Positions 53,811-62,521 of a stretch of 64,000 nucleotides of DNA are shown here, piece after piece. The notes beneath the pieces were generated by a model. That model did no database searches and was not told the DNA's origin. It saw nothing but the letters and a program-made list of their open reading frames with translations. The stretch lies in the NCBI GenBank assembly GCA_021324015.1, contig JAJPJX010000143.1, forward strand, positions 25,560-89,559, in the 5' to 3' direction. This stretch comes from Solibacteraceae bacterium (lineage in GTDB: Bacteria; Acidobacteriota; Terriglobia; Bryobacterales; Bryobacteraceae). Position numbers and translations under genes: made by a program. Within the stretch, counting starts at the first letter, position 1, and each line of letters opens with the position of its first letter.

Positions 53811-54287
53811 TTAGCGCAGCAGCCGGCGCGGGGGCGGCGGGTCCAGGGCGAGGGCCGGGTTGTCGAAGACGGTGAGGCTGCGGGTGAGCTTCTCCACGTC
53901 CGCGCCATCCTCCAGAACCACCTCGTGCTCGATCCAATTGGAGAGCGGGATATTGCGGAAGAAGATGCGCTCCTGCAGCACCAGGCTGCGGCGGTGCAGG
54001 AACAGGAGCTTCTGCTCACGCGTGTAGTGGCGCTGCTCCACGCGGAGATCCGCCAGAAAATCATCCAGGGCGCCGCGCCGCCCGGATTCTTCGGCGTTGG
54101 CCAGTGCAGCCGCCATGGCTTTCCGCTCGGCTTCCAGAGCGCCGCGCGCTTCGGCGGTGGCCTCGCGCTCCCGTGCCAGGGCCACCTCCATGCGCGATTG
54201 CATGATGAAGTAGGTCAGCACCCCCGAGCCGACGGCCAGCAGGCCGGGCGCCAGAAACCAGAGCACCAGGTCCATATTCCCTAGCAT
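53811..54287 (-). CDS. Small membrane-anchored coiled-coil protein
   Basis: 158 residues from the ATG at 54287, or 154 from the ATG at 54275. One N-terminal helix (LVLWFLAPGLLAVGSGVLTYFIM) is followed by a coiled coil of about 50 residues (REREATAEARGALEAERKAM). A globular part comes next: QRHYTREQKLLFLHRRSLVL, FFRNIPLSNWIEHEVVLEDG. It is similar to acidobacterial hypothetical proteins (from memory); no function can be given. The topology, with a cytoplasmic coiled coil, recalls RmuC-like or tethering proteins. It lies between the convergent UxuA-like gene and the glycosyltransferase gene on the same strand. Confidence 0.7.
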   Translation of the reverse strand: MLGNMDLVLWFLAPGLLAVGSGVLTYFIMQSRMEVALAREREATAEARGALEAERKAMAAALANAEESGRRGALDDFLADLRVEQRHYTREQKLLFLHRRSLVLQERIFFRNIPLSNWIEHEVVLEDGADVEKLTRSLTVFDNPALALDPPPPRRLLR

Positions 54288-54305
54288 AACGGACCAGAGC
54301 CGCCG

Positions 54306-55205
54306 TCAGGATTGAGTCCCATCGAGCTTTTGGCCGGAGAGCAGGTAGGAGAACTGCCCGAACTGGAAGGCGCCCAGCGCGCCGAAGACGCCGCCGATGC
54401 GCGCCTGCAGGCCCGCGAGAAAGCCCATGTGCTTGGCGATGAAGAGGGCGGAGCCGAGTTTGCGGTCCGCCAGGCGCAGCGCCGACTCCGTCTCGCGCCC
54501 GTGATGCACCACGCGCACGTCCGGCACGAGCAGGATCTGCTTGCCGGCGCGGCGGATCTGGAAGGCCAGTTCCGCGTCGCCGCCGTACTGCCCGTAGCGC
54601 TCGTCCAGTTTGCCCAGAGCTTTCAGAAAAAACGCGCGCACCAGCAGCGCCGCGCCGCGCGGGTACTCCACCGCATAGGGCTCGGAACGCGCCTCGGCCG
54701 GCTGATAGGTATCATCCGGCGGCAGCGTGCCAAGCTGCGGGGCGGCCTGCCCTTCGGGAGTCACCAGCAGGGGGCAGACGGCGCCGGCTTCCGGGCGGGA
54801 ATCCAGCACGGCGGCGAGCGCCCCCACGGTTTCCGGCGACACCTCGGTATCCTCATGCAGCAGAAAAAGCGATTCCGCTTCGGCGGCTCGCACGCCGATA
54901 TTCAGGGCTTTCGTCAGGCCGAAATTTTTCGGCAGGCGCACGAAGCGGACGTTGGGGAATTCCGATTCCAGGCCCGCGCTGCCGTCGGTAGAGCCGTTAT
55001 CCACCACCAGCACTTCCATGGTCTCGCGCGCGGCGCTGCGCTCCAACGCCTCCAGGCAGCGGCGCAGCAGGTCCACGCGGTTGTGCGAGACGACGATGGC
55101 GGAGAGCTTAGGCGGCTGCGGCTGCTCGACGGCTTGTTTCTCGCTTTCGGGGACGGCTTCCGACTGGCGGGCAGCCACTCGCCCGGGCTGGGGTGCGCGG
55201 ATCAC
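54306..55205 (-). CDS. Family 2 glycosyltransferase
   Basis: 299 residues from a GTG at 55205. LSAIVVSHNRVDLLRRCLEAL, VLVVDNGSTDGSA, LHEDTEVSPE (DxD-type metal site) and EYPRGAALLVRAFFLKALGKLDERYGQYG (in part) are the GT-A fold motifs of rhamnosyltransferase-like family 2 enzymes. HHGRETESALR is the late His motif. Cytoplasmic, probably membrane-associated through the C-terminal hydrophobic segment (GFLAGLQARIGGVFGALGAF). It transfers a sugar to a surface polysaccharide or lipid; no other polysaccharide genes are adjacent. Confidence 0.88.
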   Translation of the reverse strand: MIRAPQPGRVAARQSEAVPESEKQAVEQPQPPKLSAIVVSHNRVDLLRRCLEALERSAARETMEVLVVDNGSTDGSAGLESEFPNVRFVRLPKNFGLTKALNIGVRAAEAESLFLLHEDTEVSPETVGALAAVLDSRPEAGAVCPLLVTPEGQAAPQLGTLPPDDTYQPAEARSEPYAVEYPRGAALLVRAFFLKALGKLDERYGQYGGDAELAFQIRRAGKQILLVPDVRVVHHGRETESALRLADRKLGSALFIAKHMGFLAGLQARIGGVFGALGAFQFGQFSYLLSGQKLDGTQS

Positions 55206-55277
55206 ACCTCACTGTACCAAAGCTCCCGCGGGAGCGACCATGTGCCGGCGCATCGTGTATCCTGAACCGGGGACCGC

Positions 55278-58200
55278 ATGCGCTCACGCCTGGACGGCAA
55301 AGACCTCCGCTTCCTGAGCCTCTGCTTTCTGGTTCTGCTGGCCACGGTCTGGTTTTCGGCGCGCTTCTTCTACCGCGCGTTTCCCGAAGCGTCCATCGAC
55401 TTCCGGGTGACGCGCGAGGAAGCCGGCCGCCTGGCCGGCGCTTTCCTGCGGTCGCGAGGCCTCAATCCGGCAGGCTACCGGGAAGCCGCGCGTTTCCGCT
55501 ACGACGACGACGCCAAGACCTTCCTGGAGCGGGAACTGGGACTGGAGCGGGCCAACCGGATCATGGGGGCGCGGGTGCGGCTCTGGCAATGGTCCCGGCG
55601 CTGGTTCCGCCCGCTTGAGAAGGAAGAGTTCCGGGTGGACGTCACGCCGCGCGGGGAAACCGTGGGCTTCGCGCACCTGATTCCGGAGGCGGCGGCGCGG
55701 CCGAGCGTTTCCCCCGAGCAGGCGCGCGCGCTGGCCGAGGGCTTTCTGCGCGAGGTGATGCATCGCGACCCGGCGGGGCTGGATTTTGTCGAAGGATCGA
55801 GCGTCAGCCGCCCGGCGCGCACGGACCACATCTTCGCCTGGAAGGAGCACGATTTCGACGTCAAGGGCGCCACCTACCGGGTGGAAGTGACGGTGTTGGG
55901 CAGCGAGATCGGGGGCTACCGCGAGTATCTGAAGATTCCGGAGACCTGGCAGCGCGACTACGAGCGGCTGCGCTCGCGGAACCTGGCGGCGCAGACCATG
56001 GACACCGCGCTGATGATGCTGCTGGGAGTGGGCCTGCTGGTGATGCTGCTGCGGAACGTGCGCCGCCGCGACGTGCCCTGGCGGCAGGCCGGCGTGGTGG
56101 GCGTCACCGGCGCAGTGCTGATCTTTCTCTCCAACTGGAACTCGCGGCCGCTGGCGGAGTTCGCGTATCCCACCACGGATTCCTACGGCAGCTTCGTGGC
56201 GCGCCAGTTGCTGCAAAGCCTGCTCAGCGCTCTGGCCGGCGGCGGCCTGCTGTTCCTGCTCACCGCGGGCGCGGAGCCGCTCTACCGGCGCGCTTATCCG
56301 AAACCAGTCGCCCTGGGCAACCTGTTCCGCCTGCGGGGCCTGCGCACCAAGCGCTTCTTCAAGGGGGCCATTCTGGGCCTGACCCTGACGGGCGTCTTCG
56401 TGGCGTACCAGACGGCGTTCTACCTGCTGGCCTACCGCTGGGGCGCGTGGTCGCCGGCGGACGTGCCTTACGACGACCTGCTGAACACGCGCCTGCCCTG
56501 GCTGTTCGTGCTGCTGGGAGGCTTTCTGCCCGCGGTGTCCGAAGAATTCATGTTCCGCATGTTCTCGATTCCCTTCTTGCGGAAGCTGCTCCGCTCGGCG
56601 CCGGCGGCGGTAGTGCTGGCAGGCTTCATCTGGGGATTCGGCCACGCGGGCTATCCGCAGCAACCCTTCTATATCCGCGGCGTGGAGGTGGGCATAGGGG
56701 GCGTGGCGCTGGGCTGGATCATGCTGCGGTGGGGCATCCTGCCCACGCTGGTCTGGCACTACTCGGTGGACGCCATGTACAGCGCCCTGCTGCTGATGCG
56801 CTCGCACAACCTCTACTTCGTGCTCTCCGGGGCCGCCAGCGCGGGGATCATGGTGCTGCCCGTGCTGGCCGCCTGGATCGCCTACCTGCGGGGGCGGGGC
56901 TTCGAACCGGAAGAAGGGCTGACCAACGCGGACGCCTGTGGGCCGGAGCCGGCGGCCGAAGAGAAGGCGGAAGAGGCGCCGGCGGGGGCGGCCTTCGCCC
57001 GCCCCTGGACGCAGCGCCGCCGCATAACGGTCCTGGCGCTGGCCGCTGCGGGGTTGGCCAGTCTGGCTGTGCCGGTGGAGCGATTCGGAGACCAGCCGCG
57101 TTTTGCCGTGACGGCAGCCCAGGCACAGGCCGCCGGGGACCGCTTCCTGGCGGGGCAAGGGCTGGCGGGCCAGGGCTTCCAGGCAGTGACGTACGTAATC
57201 AGCACCTGGGACGCAGATACGGGCAAGTATTTCCTGGCCCGGCGGCCGGTCTCGTACCTCGCCGGAGCGTACCAGCGGGACGTGCCGCTCTACGGCTGGG
57301 TGGTGCGCTATTACAAGCCGCTGGACCAGGAAGAACTGCGCGTGGCCCTGCGTCCGGACACCGGGCAAGTCTTCGGGTTCGACCACACCTTGCCGGAAGA
57401 CCGCCCGGGAGCGGACGTCTCCGCGGAGGAAGCACGGCGCATCGCCGCCGCCTACCTGGCCGGCGCAGGCTTCGACCTGTCGCGCCTGGAGTTGAAGGAG
57501 GCCTCCTCGGAGAAGAAGAAAGCCCGCCGCGATCACGCGCTGGTGTGGGAGGCCAAGCCCGGCGATGCGCGGAACCTGGAAGAAGCGCGCTACCGCGTCA
57601 GTGTAGAGGTCGCGGGCGACCGGGTGGCCGCGCTGCGCACCTTCTGGAAGCTGCCGGAGGCGTTCGTGCGGGAGCGCTCGCGGCGCAACGCGCTTTCGAA
57701 CCTGCTGGCCGTGCTGCGCGTAGCCGTGCTGGTGGGCGGCGCCATCGCCGCGATCTGGCTGCTGATCCAGCGCACGCGGAGGCGCCAACTGCGCTGGCGG
57801 CCGGCCCTGTGGATCGCCGCGGCCCTGGCGGGGCTGAGCCTGGCGGACTCGCTCGCGCGCTTCCACCTGGTCTTTCGCGTCTACGACACCGCCGTACCGC
57901 CGGGCACCTTTACCGCCAGCGTGGCGACCAGCATGCTGATTTCGGCCATCAGTCTGTTTCTGGGCCTGGCGGGCGCCGCCGGTTTGCTGAGCGCCTTGCG
58001 GCCGGAGGCCCTCGCGGCGCTGAGTCGCGCGGGCCGGCGGCAGCTTGGCGCGGATGCCGTTTGCGCGGCGGCGCTGGCCCTGGGCCTGGCGGCGGCGCTG
58101 AGCCAGGCGCATTGGCTGCTGGCGGACAGGTTTCCGGGCGCGGCGCTGCTCTTCGTAAATGCGCCCACGTTTTTTGCGGTTCCTCTCCCGGCGCTTTCGG

Positions 58201-58607
58201 CTGTCTCGGCGGCGTCGATGCAGACCCTGGTGGCGCTGGCCGCGCTCGCCCTGGCCGCGTACCTGGCGGAGAAGTATCCACGCCTGCTGGTTCCCGCGGG
58301 GCTGGCCGGCGCGGCGGCGCTGGTGTCGCAGCAGGCACATAGTGCCCCCGAATTCGCCCTGCAATATTTCCCGCTGCTGCTGGGTCTGGCTGTGGTGCTG
58401 GCATTCTGCCGCTGGGCCGCGCGGCGCAACTACCTGGCGTACGGGCTGGCGGCCTGGAGCCTGGCGCTGGGCCAGGCGGCTTTCAGCCTGCTGCAACAGT
58501 CTGCCCTGCGGCTGCAAGGCTGGATCCTGATCGCGGTGCTGGCCGCGAGCGCGCTTAGCGTGCTCGCGCCGGGGAGGGAGGGCCGCGCACCTCACGTGAA
58601 CCCTTAG
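55278..58607 (+). CDS. Large CPBP-family intramembrane protease with duplicated architecture
   Basis: 1109 residues. Residues 1-30 form a membrane helix, 40-235 a soluble domain, and 240-540 a multi-helix membrane domain with the CPBP (Rce1/Abi) motifs: SEEFMFR (Glu422, Glu423, Arg427), FGHAG (His456) and HYSVD (His494, Asp498). After a linker, about residue 585, a second helix and a second copy of the soluble domain follow (PRFAVTAAQAQAAGDRFL aligns with DFRVTREEAGRLAGAFL; VVRYYKPLDQEELRVAL with WSRRWFRPLEKEEFRVDV). Its membrane domain (from about 815) lacks the protease motifs. It probably cleaves a membrane substrate at an intramembrane site while its extracytoplasmic domains sense something. 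Unusual size for the family. Confidence 0.85.
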   Translation: MRSRLDGKDLRFLSLCFLVLLATVWFSARFFYRAFPEASIDFRVTREEAGRLAGAFLRSRGLNPAGYREAARFRYDDDAKTFLERELGLERANRIMGARVRLWQWSRRWFRPLEKEEFRVDVTPRGETVGFAHLIPEAAARPSVSPEQARALAEGFLREVMHRDPAGLDFVEGSSVSRPARTDHIFAWKEHDFDVKGATYRVEVTVLGSEIGGYREYLKIPETWQRDYERLRSRNLAAQTMDTALMMLLGVGLLVMLLRNVRRRDVPWRQAGVVGVTGAVLIFLSNWNSRPLAEFAYPTTDSYGSFVARQLLQSLLSALAGGGLLFLLTAGAEPLYRRAYPKPVALGNLFRLRGLRTKRFFKGAILGLTLTGVFVAYQTAFYLLAYRWGAWSPADVPYDDLLNTRLPWLFVLLGGFLPAVSEEFMFRMFSIPFLRKLLRSAPAAVVLAGFIWGFGHAGYPQQPFYIRGVEVGIGGVALGWIMLRWGILPTLVWHYSVDAMYSALLLMRSHNLYFVLSGAASAGIMVLPVLAAWIAYLRGRGFEPEEGLTNADACGPEPAAEEKAEEAPAGAAFARPWTQRRRITVLALAAAGLASLAVPVERFGDQPRFAVTAAQAQAAGDRFLAGQGLAGQGFQAVTYVISTWDADTGKYFLARRPVSYLAGAYQRDVPLYGWVVRYYKPLDQEELRVALRPDTGQVFGFDHTLPEDRPGADVSAEEARRIAAAYLAGAGFDLSRLELKEASSEKKKARRDHALVWEAKPGDARNLEEARYRVSVEVAGDRVAALRTFWKLPEAFVRERSRRNALSNLLAVLRVAVLVGGAIAAIWLLIQRTRRRQLRWRPALWIAAALAGLSLADSLARFHLVFRVYDTAVPPGTFTASVATSMLISAISLFLGLAGAAGLLSALRPEALAALSRAGRRQLGADAVCAAALALGLAAALSQAHWLLADRFPGAALLFVNAPTFFAVPLPALSAVSAASMQTLVALAALALAAYLAEKYPRLLVPAGLAGAAALVSQQAHSAPEFALQYFPLLLGLAVVLAFCRWAARRNYLAYGLAAWSLALGQAAFSLLQQSALRLQGWILIAVLAASALSVLAPGREGRAPHVNP

Positions 58608-58639
58608 AGCCTGCCGGGACGGGCGCAAATGGGGCTACA

Positions 58640-60160
58640 ATGGCGCTTCGCATGCCCCGGCCCGCCCGGCGGGGGTCCGGCTGGAACGCCGAGGAGATCC
58701 GGTGCGCCGTGGAAGGCTTTCTGGCAGGCGCCCGCAAGCCCGCCCTGCTCGAACCCGGAGAGGAGATCCTGCCGCTCGCCGGCGATAACGTCGCGCTGCA
58801 TTCCCGCAACGCACGCCTGAGCCTGCAGGCCTGGGACCAGAACCGCAACCTGGTGCGGCGCGTGATCGGCATCCGGGAGCACACCGCGAGCCGGATGGAA
58901 CTGGTGGCGGAGCGTTTCGGCGGCAAGGAGGGCCGTCTGTTCCTGGTAGACCTGGCGCGGCCCACGGGCCAGGATCTGGCTCGCCGCAGCAGCCGCCTGG
59001 TTTTCCGCGAGCAACTGCGCCTGCTGCTCTGCCGCGAGTTTCCGGGGTGGGAGGTGGCGGAACTCTCCGCCGAGCCCGACCTGGAGCACAGTCTTTCCGG
59101 GATTTACGCGCGGGCCTTGCTGCGCCAGGGCCGGCATGGCTGGGCGGCCATCGGCGCACCCCCGGGGGCGGCCGATCCCACGGGCCTTCTCACCTTCGGC
59201 CTGATCTGGCTGGATTACCTGCGGAGGCGAATGCAGGACCGCATAGTGGTGGGAGGTCTGCTACTGTATTTACCCGCCGGACGGGAGCGCACCACCTGCC
59301 TGCGGTTGCCCTACCTGGACTCCGCCGCGGCGCGCGTGGAAATGTTCGTCTACTCGCCGGACGGTTACGCGGCGCGCGTCGATCCGCGGGACGCGGGCAA
59401 TGTGGACACGCGCCTGGAACCCTGCCGTCCGCCCGCGGATGGCGCTGGCGTTCCTGGATTCGAGGAACTGGCGCGCCTGCCGGACGTGCAGCCGGTCCCG
59501 ATGCAGGACGGCTCCCGGAGCCTGCGGGTGCGCGGGCTGGAATTCGCGCGGGCCACGGAGGGCGGCATGCGGTTCGGCCTGCGCGAGCGGCAACCCGCCG
59601 GACCGCACAACCTGGCCGAAGCGCGGCTGCTGGCGCGCGAATTGGCGGCGCGCCGGGCGGCTTCGGCCGACCGTGAACATCCGCTCTACCGGCAGAATCC
59701 GGAGGCCTGGCTGGAGTCGCAGGTGCGCGCGCACCTGGAGAAGGTGGATCCCACGCTGCGGGCCGAGCCGGTCTATGGACAGGTGCCGGCTTTCGCGGGA
59801 GGCGAGCGCGACGTGCTGGACCTGCTGGCGGTGGACCGCTCCGGCCGCCTGGCCGTTCTGGAGCTGAAGGCTTCGGCGGACCCACATCTGCCCGTGCAAG
59901 CGTTGGACTACTGGCTGCGCGTCAAATGGCACCTGGACCGCGGCGAGTTCGGCGAGTACGGATATTTTCCGGGGATCGCGCTGCGGCCTGAGCCCCCGCG
60001 GCTGCTGCTGATCTCGCCCGCCCTGGAATTCCACCCCACCACGGAGACCATCCTGAGCTTTTTCTCCCCGGCTATCGATGTGGAGCGCCTGGGGCTGGGG
60101 GTAGAATGGCGAAAGGAGCTCGAATTGATGTTCCGCCTCCGCGGCGCCGAGCGGCCCTGA
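58640..60160 (+). CDS. Uncharacterised protein with C-terminal PD-(D/E)XK nuclease-like domain
   Basis: 506 residues. The N-terminal 340 residues match no family I recognise; they include a beta-rich region (LRLSLQAWDQNRNLVRRVIGI, RIVVGGLLLYLP). The C-terminal 150 residues look like a PD-(D/E)XK fold: NPEAWLESQV (Glu359), GERDVLDLLAVDRSGRLAVLELKAS (in full residues 388-412; key residues Asp391/Asp394, Glu408, Lys410) and Gln420. This is the arrangement seen in NucS/YhbQ-like and Holliday-junction-type nucleases. The next gene begins 4 nt later. ATG at 58652 is an alternative start because TACAAT overlaps the first ATG. Acidobacteria-restricted as far as I recall; function unknown. Confidence 0.7.
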   Translation: MALRMPRPARRGSGWNAEEIRCAVEGFLAGARKPALLEPGEEILPLAGDNVALHSRNARLSLQAWDQNRNLVRRVIGIREHTASRMELVAERFGGKEGRLFLVDLARPTGQDLARRSSRLVFREQLRLLLCREFPGWEVAELSAEPDLEHSLSGIYARALLRQGRHGWAAIGAPPGAADPTGLLTFGLIWLDYLRRRMQDRIVVGGLLLYLPAGRERTTCLRLPYLDSAAARVEMFVYSPDGYAARVDPRDAGNVDTRLEPCRPPADGAGVPGFEELARLPDVQPVPMQDGSRSLRVRGLEFARATEGGMRFGLRERQPAGPHNLAEARLLARELAARRAASADREHPLYRQNPEAWLESQVRAHLEKVDPTLRAEPVYGQVPAFAGGERDVLDLLAVDRSGRLAVLELKASADPHLPVQALDYWLRVKWHLDRGEFGEYGYFPGIALRPEPPRLLLISPALEFHPTTETILSFFSPAIDVERLGLGVEWRKELELMFRLRGAERP

Positions 60161-60164
60161 CGCC

Positions 60165-61049
60165 ATGTTCTCGACCCTGAAGAAACTGCGCTCCGCGCTT
60201 TCACTGATGAACCCGGAAGAGGTGCGGCGCACCGCAGGCCGTCCCCTGTCGATTGTCCTGGTGGCTTCCACCAGCTCCGGCTATGCGGACATGGAGGACT
60301 TCCTGGCGCCGCGGGAGGTCTCGCACCAGGAACGCGTGCGCCTGATGGAGCGGATTTTCCGGAACGGGGATCAGGGCGCGCCCGCCGCGGCCGACTTGCG
60401 CCTTTACGAGGAGGGCCTTGCCTGCCCCGCGGAGGCGTTCACGTTCCGCCGCGAGCATCCGGAGGCCACCATCGATGAGATTCTGGAGGCCCGCGAAGAA
60501 CTACACCTGCCGCTGGCGCGCTCCTTCCGGCCATTCCGCAAGCCGGTGGTGGATCGCATCGTGCAGGATATCTCCAAGGAGAACGCCCTGTTTGCGGTGC
60601 TCAGCGCGCTGCCCAACGTGGTACCCACAGTTCTGGATCTGCCCTGGGCGGTGGGCGAGTTCGCTTCCGACACCACCTTCATCACGCTGAATCAGGTCCG
60701 GATGGCTTTCCTGATTGCCGCGGCGTGCGGCAGGAAGGTCGGCCTGACGGAACAGACCACCGAAATCGCCTCGATCGCGGCGGGGGCCTTCGGCTGGCGC
60801 GCCCTGGCGCGGGAACTGGCAGGCAAGATCCCCATGGGCGGCGGTTTGATCCCCAAAGGCGCCATCGCGTTTGCGGCCACCTACGTCATTGGGCGGGGCA
60901 TCGAGCGGCTGCACACGCGCGGCCGCGGGTACAGCCGCAGGGAACGCCGCGCGCTCTACGAGACGGCCTACGAGAAGGGCAAGCGGGTCGCCAAGGCGCT
61001 GATCTCCAAGGGCGGCGCAGTGGAAGAAAACGTACCGCGGGCGGGCTGA
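60165..61049 (+). CDS. DUF697-like membrane protein
   Basis: 294 residues. The N-terminal 120 residues are soluble and charged (MEDFLAPREVSHQERVRLMERIF, EATIDEILEAREELHL). From about 135 the sequence LFAVLSALPNVVPTVLDLPW and VRMAFLIAAACGRKVGLTEQ resembles DUF697/YcjF domains, which are usually fused to or encoded beside small GTPases. No GTPase motif is present here. GGGLIPKGAIAFAATYVIGRGIERL gives a further hydrophobic stretch. The gene lies 4 nt after the PD-(D/E)XK gene, so the two are an operon and may work together. Confidence 0.7.
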   Translation: MFSTLKKLRSALSLMNPEEVRRTAGRPLSIVLVASTSSGYADMEDFLAPREVSHQERVRLMERIFRNGDQGAPAAADLRLYEEGLACPAEAFTFRREHPEATIDEILEAREELHLPLARSFRPFRKPVVDRIVQDISKENALFAVLSALPNVVPTVLDLPWAVGEFASDTTFITLNQVRMAFLIAAACGRKVGLTEQTTEIASIAAGAFGWRALARELAGKIPMGGGLIPKGAIAFAATYVIGRGIERLHTRGRGYSRRERRALYETAYEKGKRVAKALISKGGAVEENVPRAG

Positions 61050-61087
61050 GCGCCGCCGCGTACCCCAAACCGCCGCAACCAGCGTCG

Positions 61088-61093
61088 TACAAT
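61088..61093 (+). promoter_or_regulatory. -10 hexamer of the glycine-zipper-DsbA-SDR operon
   Basis: TACAAT; transcription would start at about 61100, giving an 18-nt leader that carries GAGGAGG before the ATG at 61119. Confidence 0.5.
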
Positions 61094-61118
61094 TGAGGTT
61101 ATGAACCGAGGAGGACGT

Positions 61119-61946
61119 ATGCGCTTTGCTTATGCCCTGCTGACCATCGGGTTCCTGAGCGCCGGATGGGCCGACACGCTGACGTTGAAGAGCGGCCAGG
61201 TGGTGAACGGCACTTATCTGGGCGGATCCCCCAGGCAGATCCGCATGGAGGTGGGCAACCAGATTCAATCGTTCGACGTTTCGGACGCGGCCACGCTGCA
61301 ATTTTCGGGGTCCTCGGGTTCCACGGCGGCCACCTCCGCGCCGGTTACATCGGCTCCGGCTCCGCAGAGCGCCCCGGCTGCGCAGAGCAATGTGCTCCGG
61401 CCCGACGTGCAGCCGGCCAGCGCGCCGGCGAGCGGGGGCCAGGGGATCACGCTGCCGGCGGGGACCAACTTCGTGGTGCGCCTGATCGACAGCGTGGATT
61501 CGGAGAAGAACCGGATAGGCCAGACCTTCGCGGCCAGTATGGATGAGCCGGTCATAGTGGACGGCAATTCCGTGATCCCGCGCGGCGCGGACGTAGTGGT
61601 GAAACTGGTGGACGATAAGGAGTCCGGCAAGCTGACCGGGACCACCGTGTTGACCCTGGACCTGGTTTCGGTGAAAGTGAACGGGCAGGTGGTGGACGTG
61701 AACACGCAGTCGGTGAGCCGGTCCAGTTCTTCGCGCGGCGCGCGAACGGCCAAGCTGGCGACGGGCGGCGCGGCGCTGGGAGCCATCATCGGCGCGATTG
61801 CGGGCGGCGGCCGGGGCGCGGCGATTGGAGCCGGCGCCGGAGCAGGCGCAGGCGCGGCCGGCGAGGTGGTGACCAAGGGCCAGCGCGTGCACATTCCTTC
61901 GGAAACCCGCCTGACCTTCACGCTGGAAACACCTGTCCGGATATGA
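61119..61946 (+). CDS. Secreted protein with glycine-zipper segment
   Basis: 275 residues from the ATG at 61119, chosen because GAGGAGG is 3-4 nt upstream; ATG 61101 is the alternative. A signal peptide (FAYALLTIGFLSAGWAD) is followed by TLTLKSGQVVNGTYLGGSPRQ, a short beta domain often seen at the start of acidobacterial envelope proteins. An Ala/Pro/Ser linker follows, then a beta domain (TNFVVRLIDSVDSEKNRIGQ, VIPRGADVVVKLVDDKES). A glycine zipper (LGAIIGAIAGGGRGAAIGAG) could insert in a membrane. The end [15 protein letters not shown] closes the beta domain. Envelope function unknown. The stop overlaps the next start. Confidence 0.75.
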   Translation: MRFAYALLTIGFLSAGWADTLTLKSGQVVNGTYLGGSPRQIRMEVGNQIQSFDVSDAATLQFSGSSGSTAATSAPVTSAPAPQSAPAAQSNVLRPDVQPASAPASGGQGITLPAGTNFVVRLIDSVDSEKNRIGQTFAASMDEPVIVDGNSVIPRGADVVVKLVDDKESGKLTGTTVLTLDLVSVKVNGQVVDVNTQSVSRSSSSRGARTAKLATGGAALGAIIGAIAGGGRGAAIGAGAGAGAGAAGEVVTKGQRVHIPSETRLTFTLETPVRI

Positions 61947-62521
61947 CGGGAAGGCTGGTCATGTCCCTGGTTGCCACGACCGCTAGTTTCGCGGCGCAGC
62001 CGGCCCTCACCGAGGGGCGCGCCGGAAGCCCGGTGCACGTTTTGATTTACGAAGACTTGCAGTGCTCCGACTGCGCCGCGTTCCGGCGCATGATGGACGA
62101 GAAGATCCTGCCGCGGTACGCGGAGAAGGTCGAGTTCGTGCATCGCGACTTTCCGCTGGCCAAACACCGCTGGGCGCGGCGCGCCGCCATCGCCGCGCGC
62201 TTCTTCGCCGGGCGCAAGCCGGAGTTGGGTCTGGAATACCGCCGGTACACCATGGCCGGCATTCTGGACACCGACGAAGGCAATTTCGAAGACCGGCTGG
62301 CGCGCTTCGCGCGGGAGCACGGGGTGAATCCTCAGGAGGCGGTAGCCGCGCTCAAGGATGAGCGCCTGGCGGCTCTGGTGGAGCAGGATTATCAGGACGG
62401 CGTGGCGCGCGGGGTGGCCAAAACGCCCACGGTCTTCGTTAACGGCACGCCCTTCATCGAGCATTTCAGCTTCGAAGAGATCGCGAAAGGAATCGACCAG
62501 GCGCTTGCCGAGACCCAGTAG
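61943..62521 (+). CDS. DsbA/thioredoxin-fold secreted protein
   Basis: 192 residues. A short signal sequence ([15 protein letters not shown]) is followed by [20 protein letters not shown], with a CxxC redox motif (Cys41, Cys44), and [13 protein letters not shown], with the cis-Pro of DsbA-like thioredoxin folds. The helical insert between these ([20 protein letters not shown]) is the DsbA type. It is probably a periplasmic thiol oxidoreductase. The ATG overlaps the stop of the glycine-zipper gene, and its own end overlaps the SDR gene by 17 nt. Confidence 0.88.
   Translation: MTGRLVMSLVATTASFAAQPALTEGRAGSPVHVLIYEDLQCSDCAAFRRMMDEKILPRYAEKVEFVHRDFPLAKHRWARRAAIAARFFAGRKPELGLEYRRYTMAGILDTDEGNFEDRLARFAREHGVNPQEAVAALKDERLAALVEQDYQDGVARGVAKTPTVFVNGTPFIEHFSFEEIAKGIDQALAETQ

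Noticed and set aside
55284..58628. Antisense open frame of 1114 codons over the CPBP gene
   Set aside because: Gln/Arg/His-rich shadow sequence without any family features; the sense frame has clear catalytic motifs.
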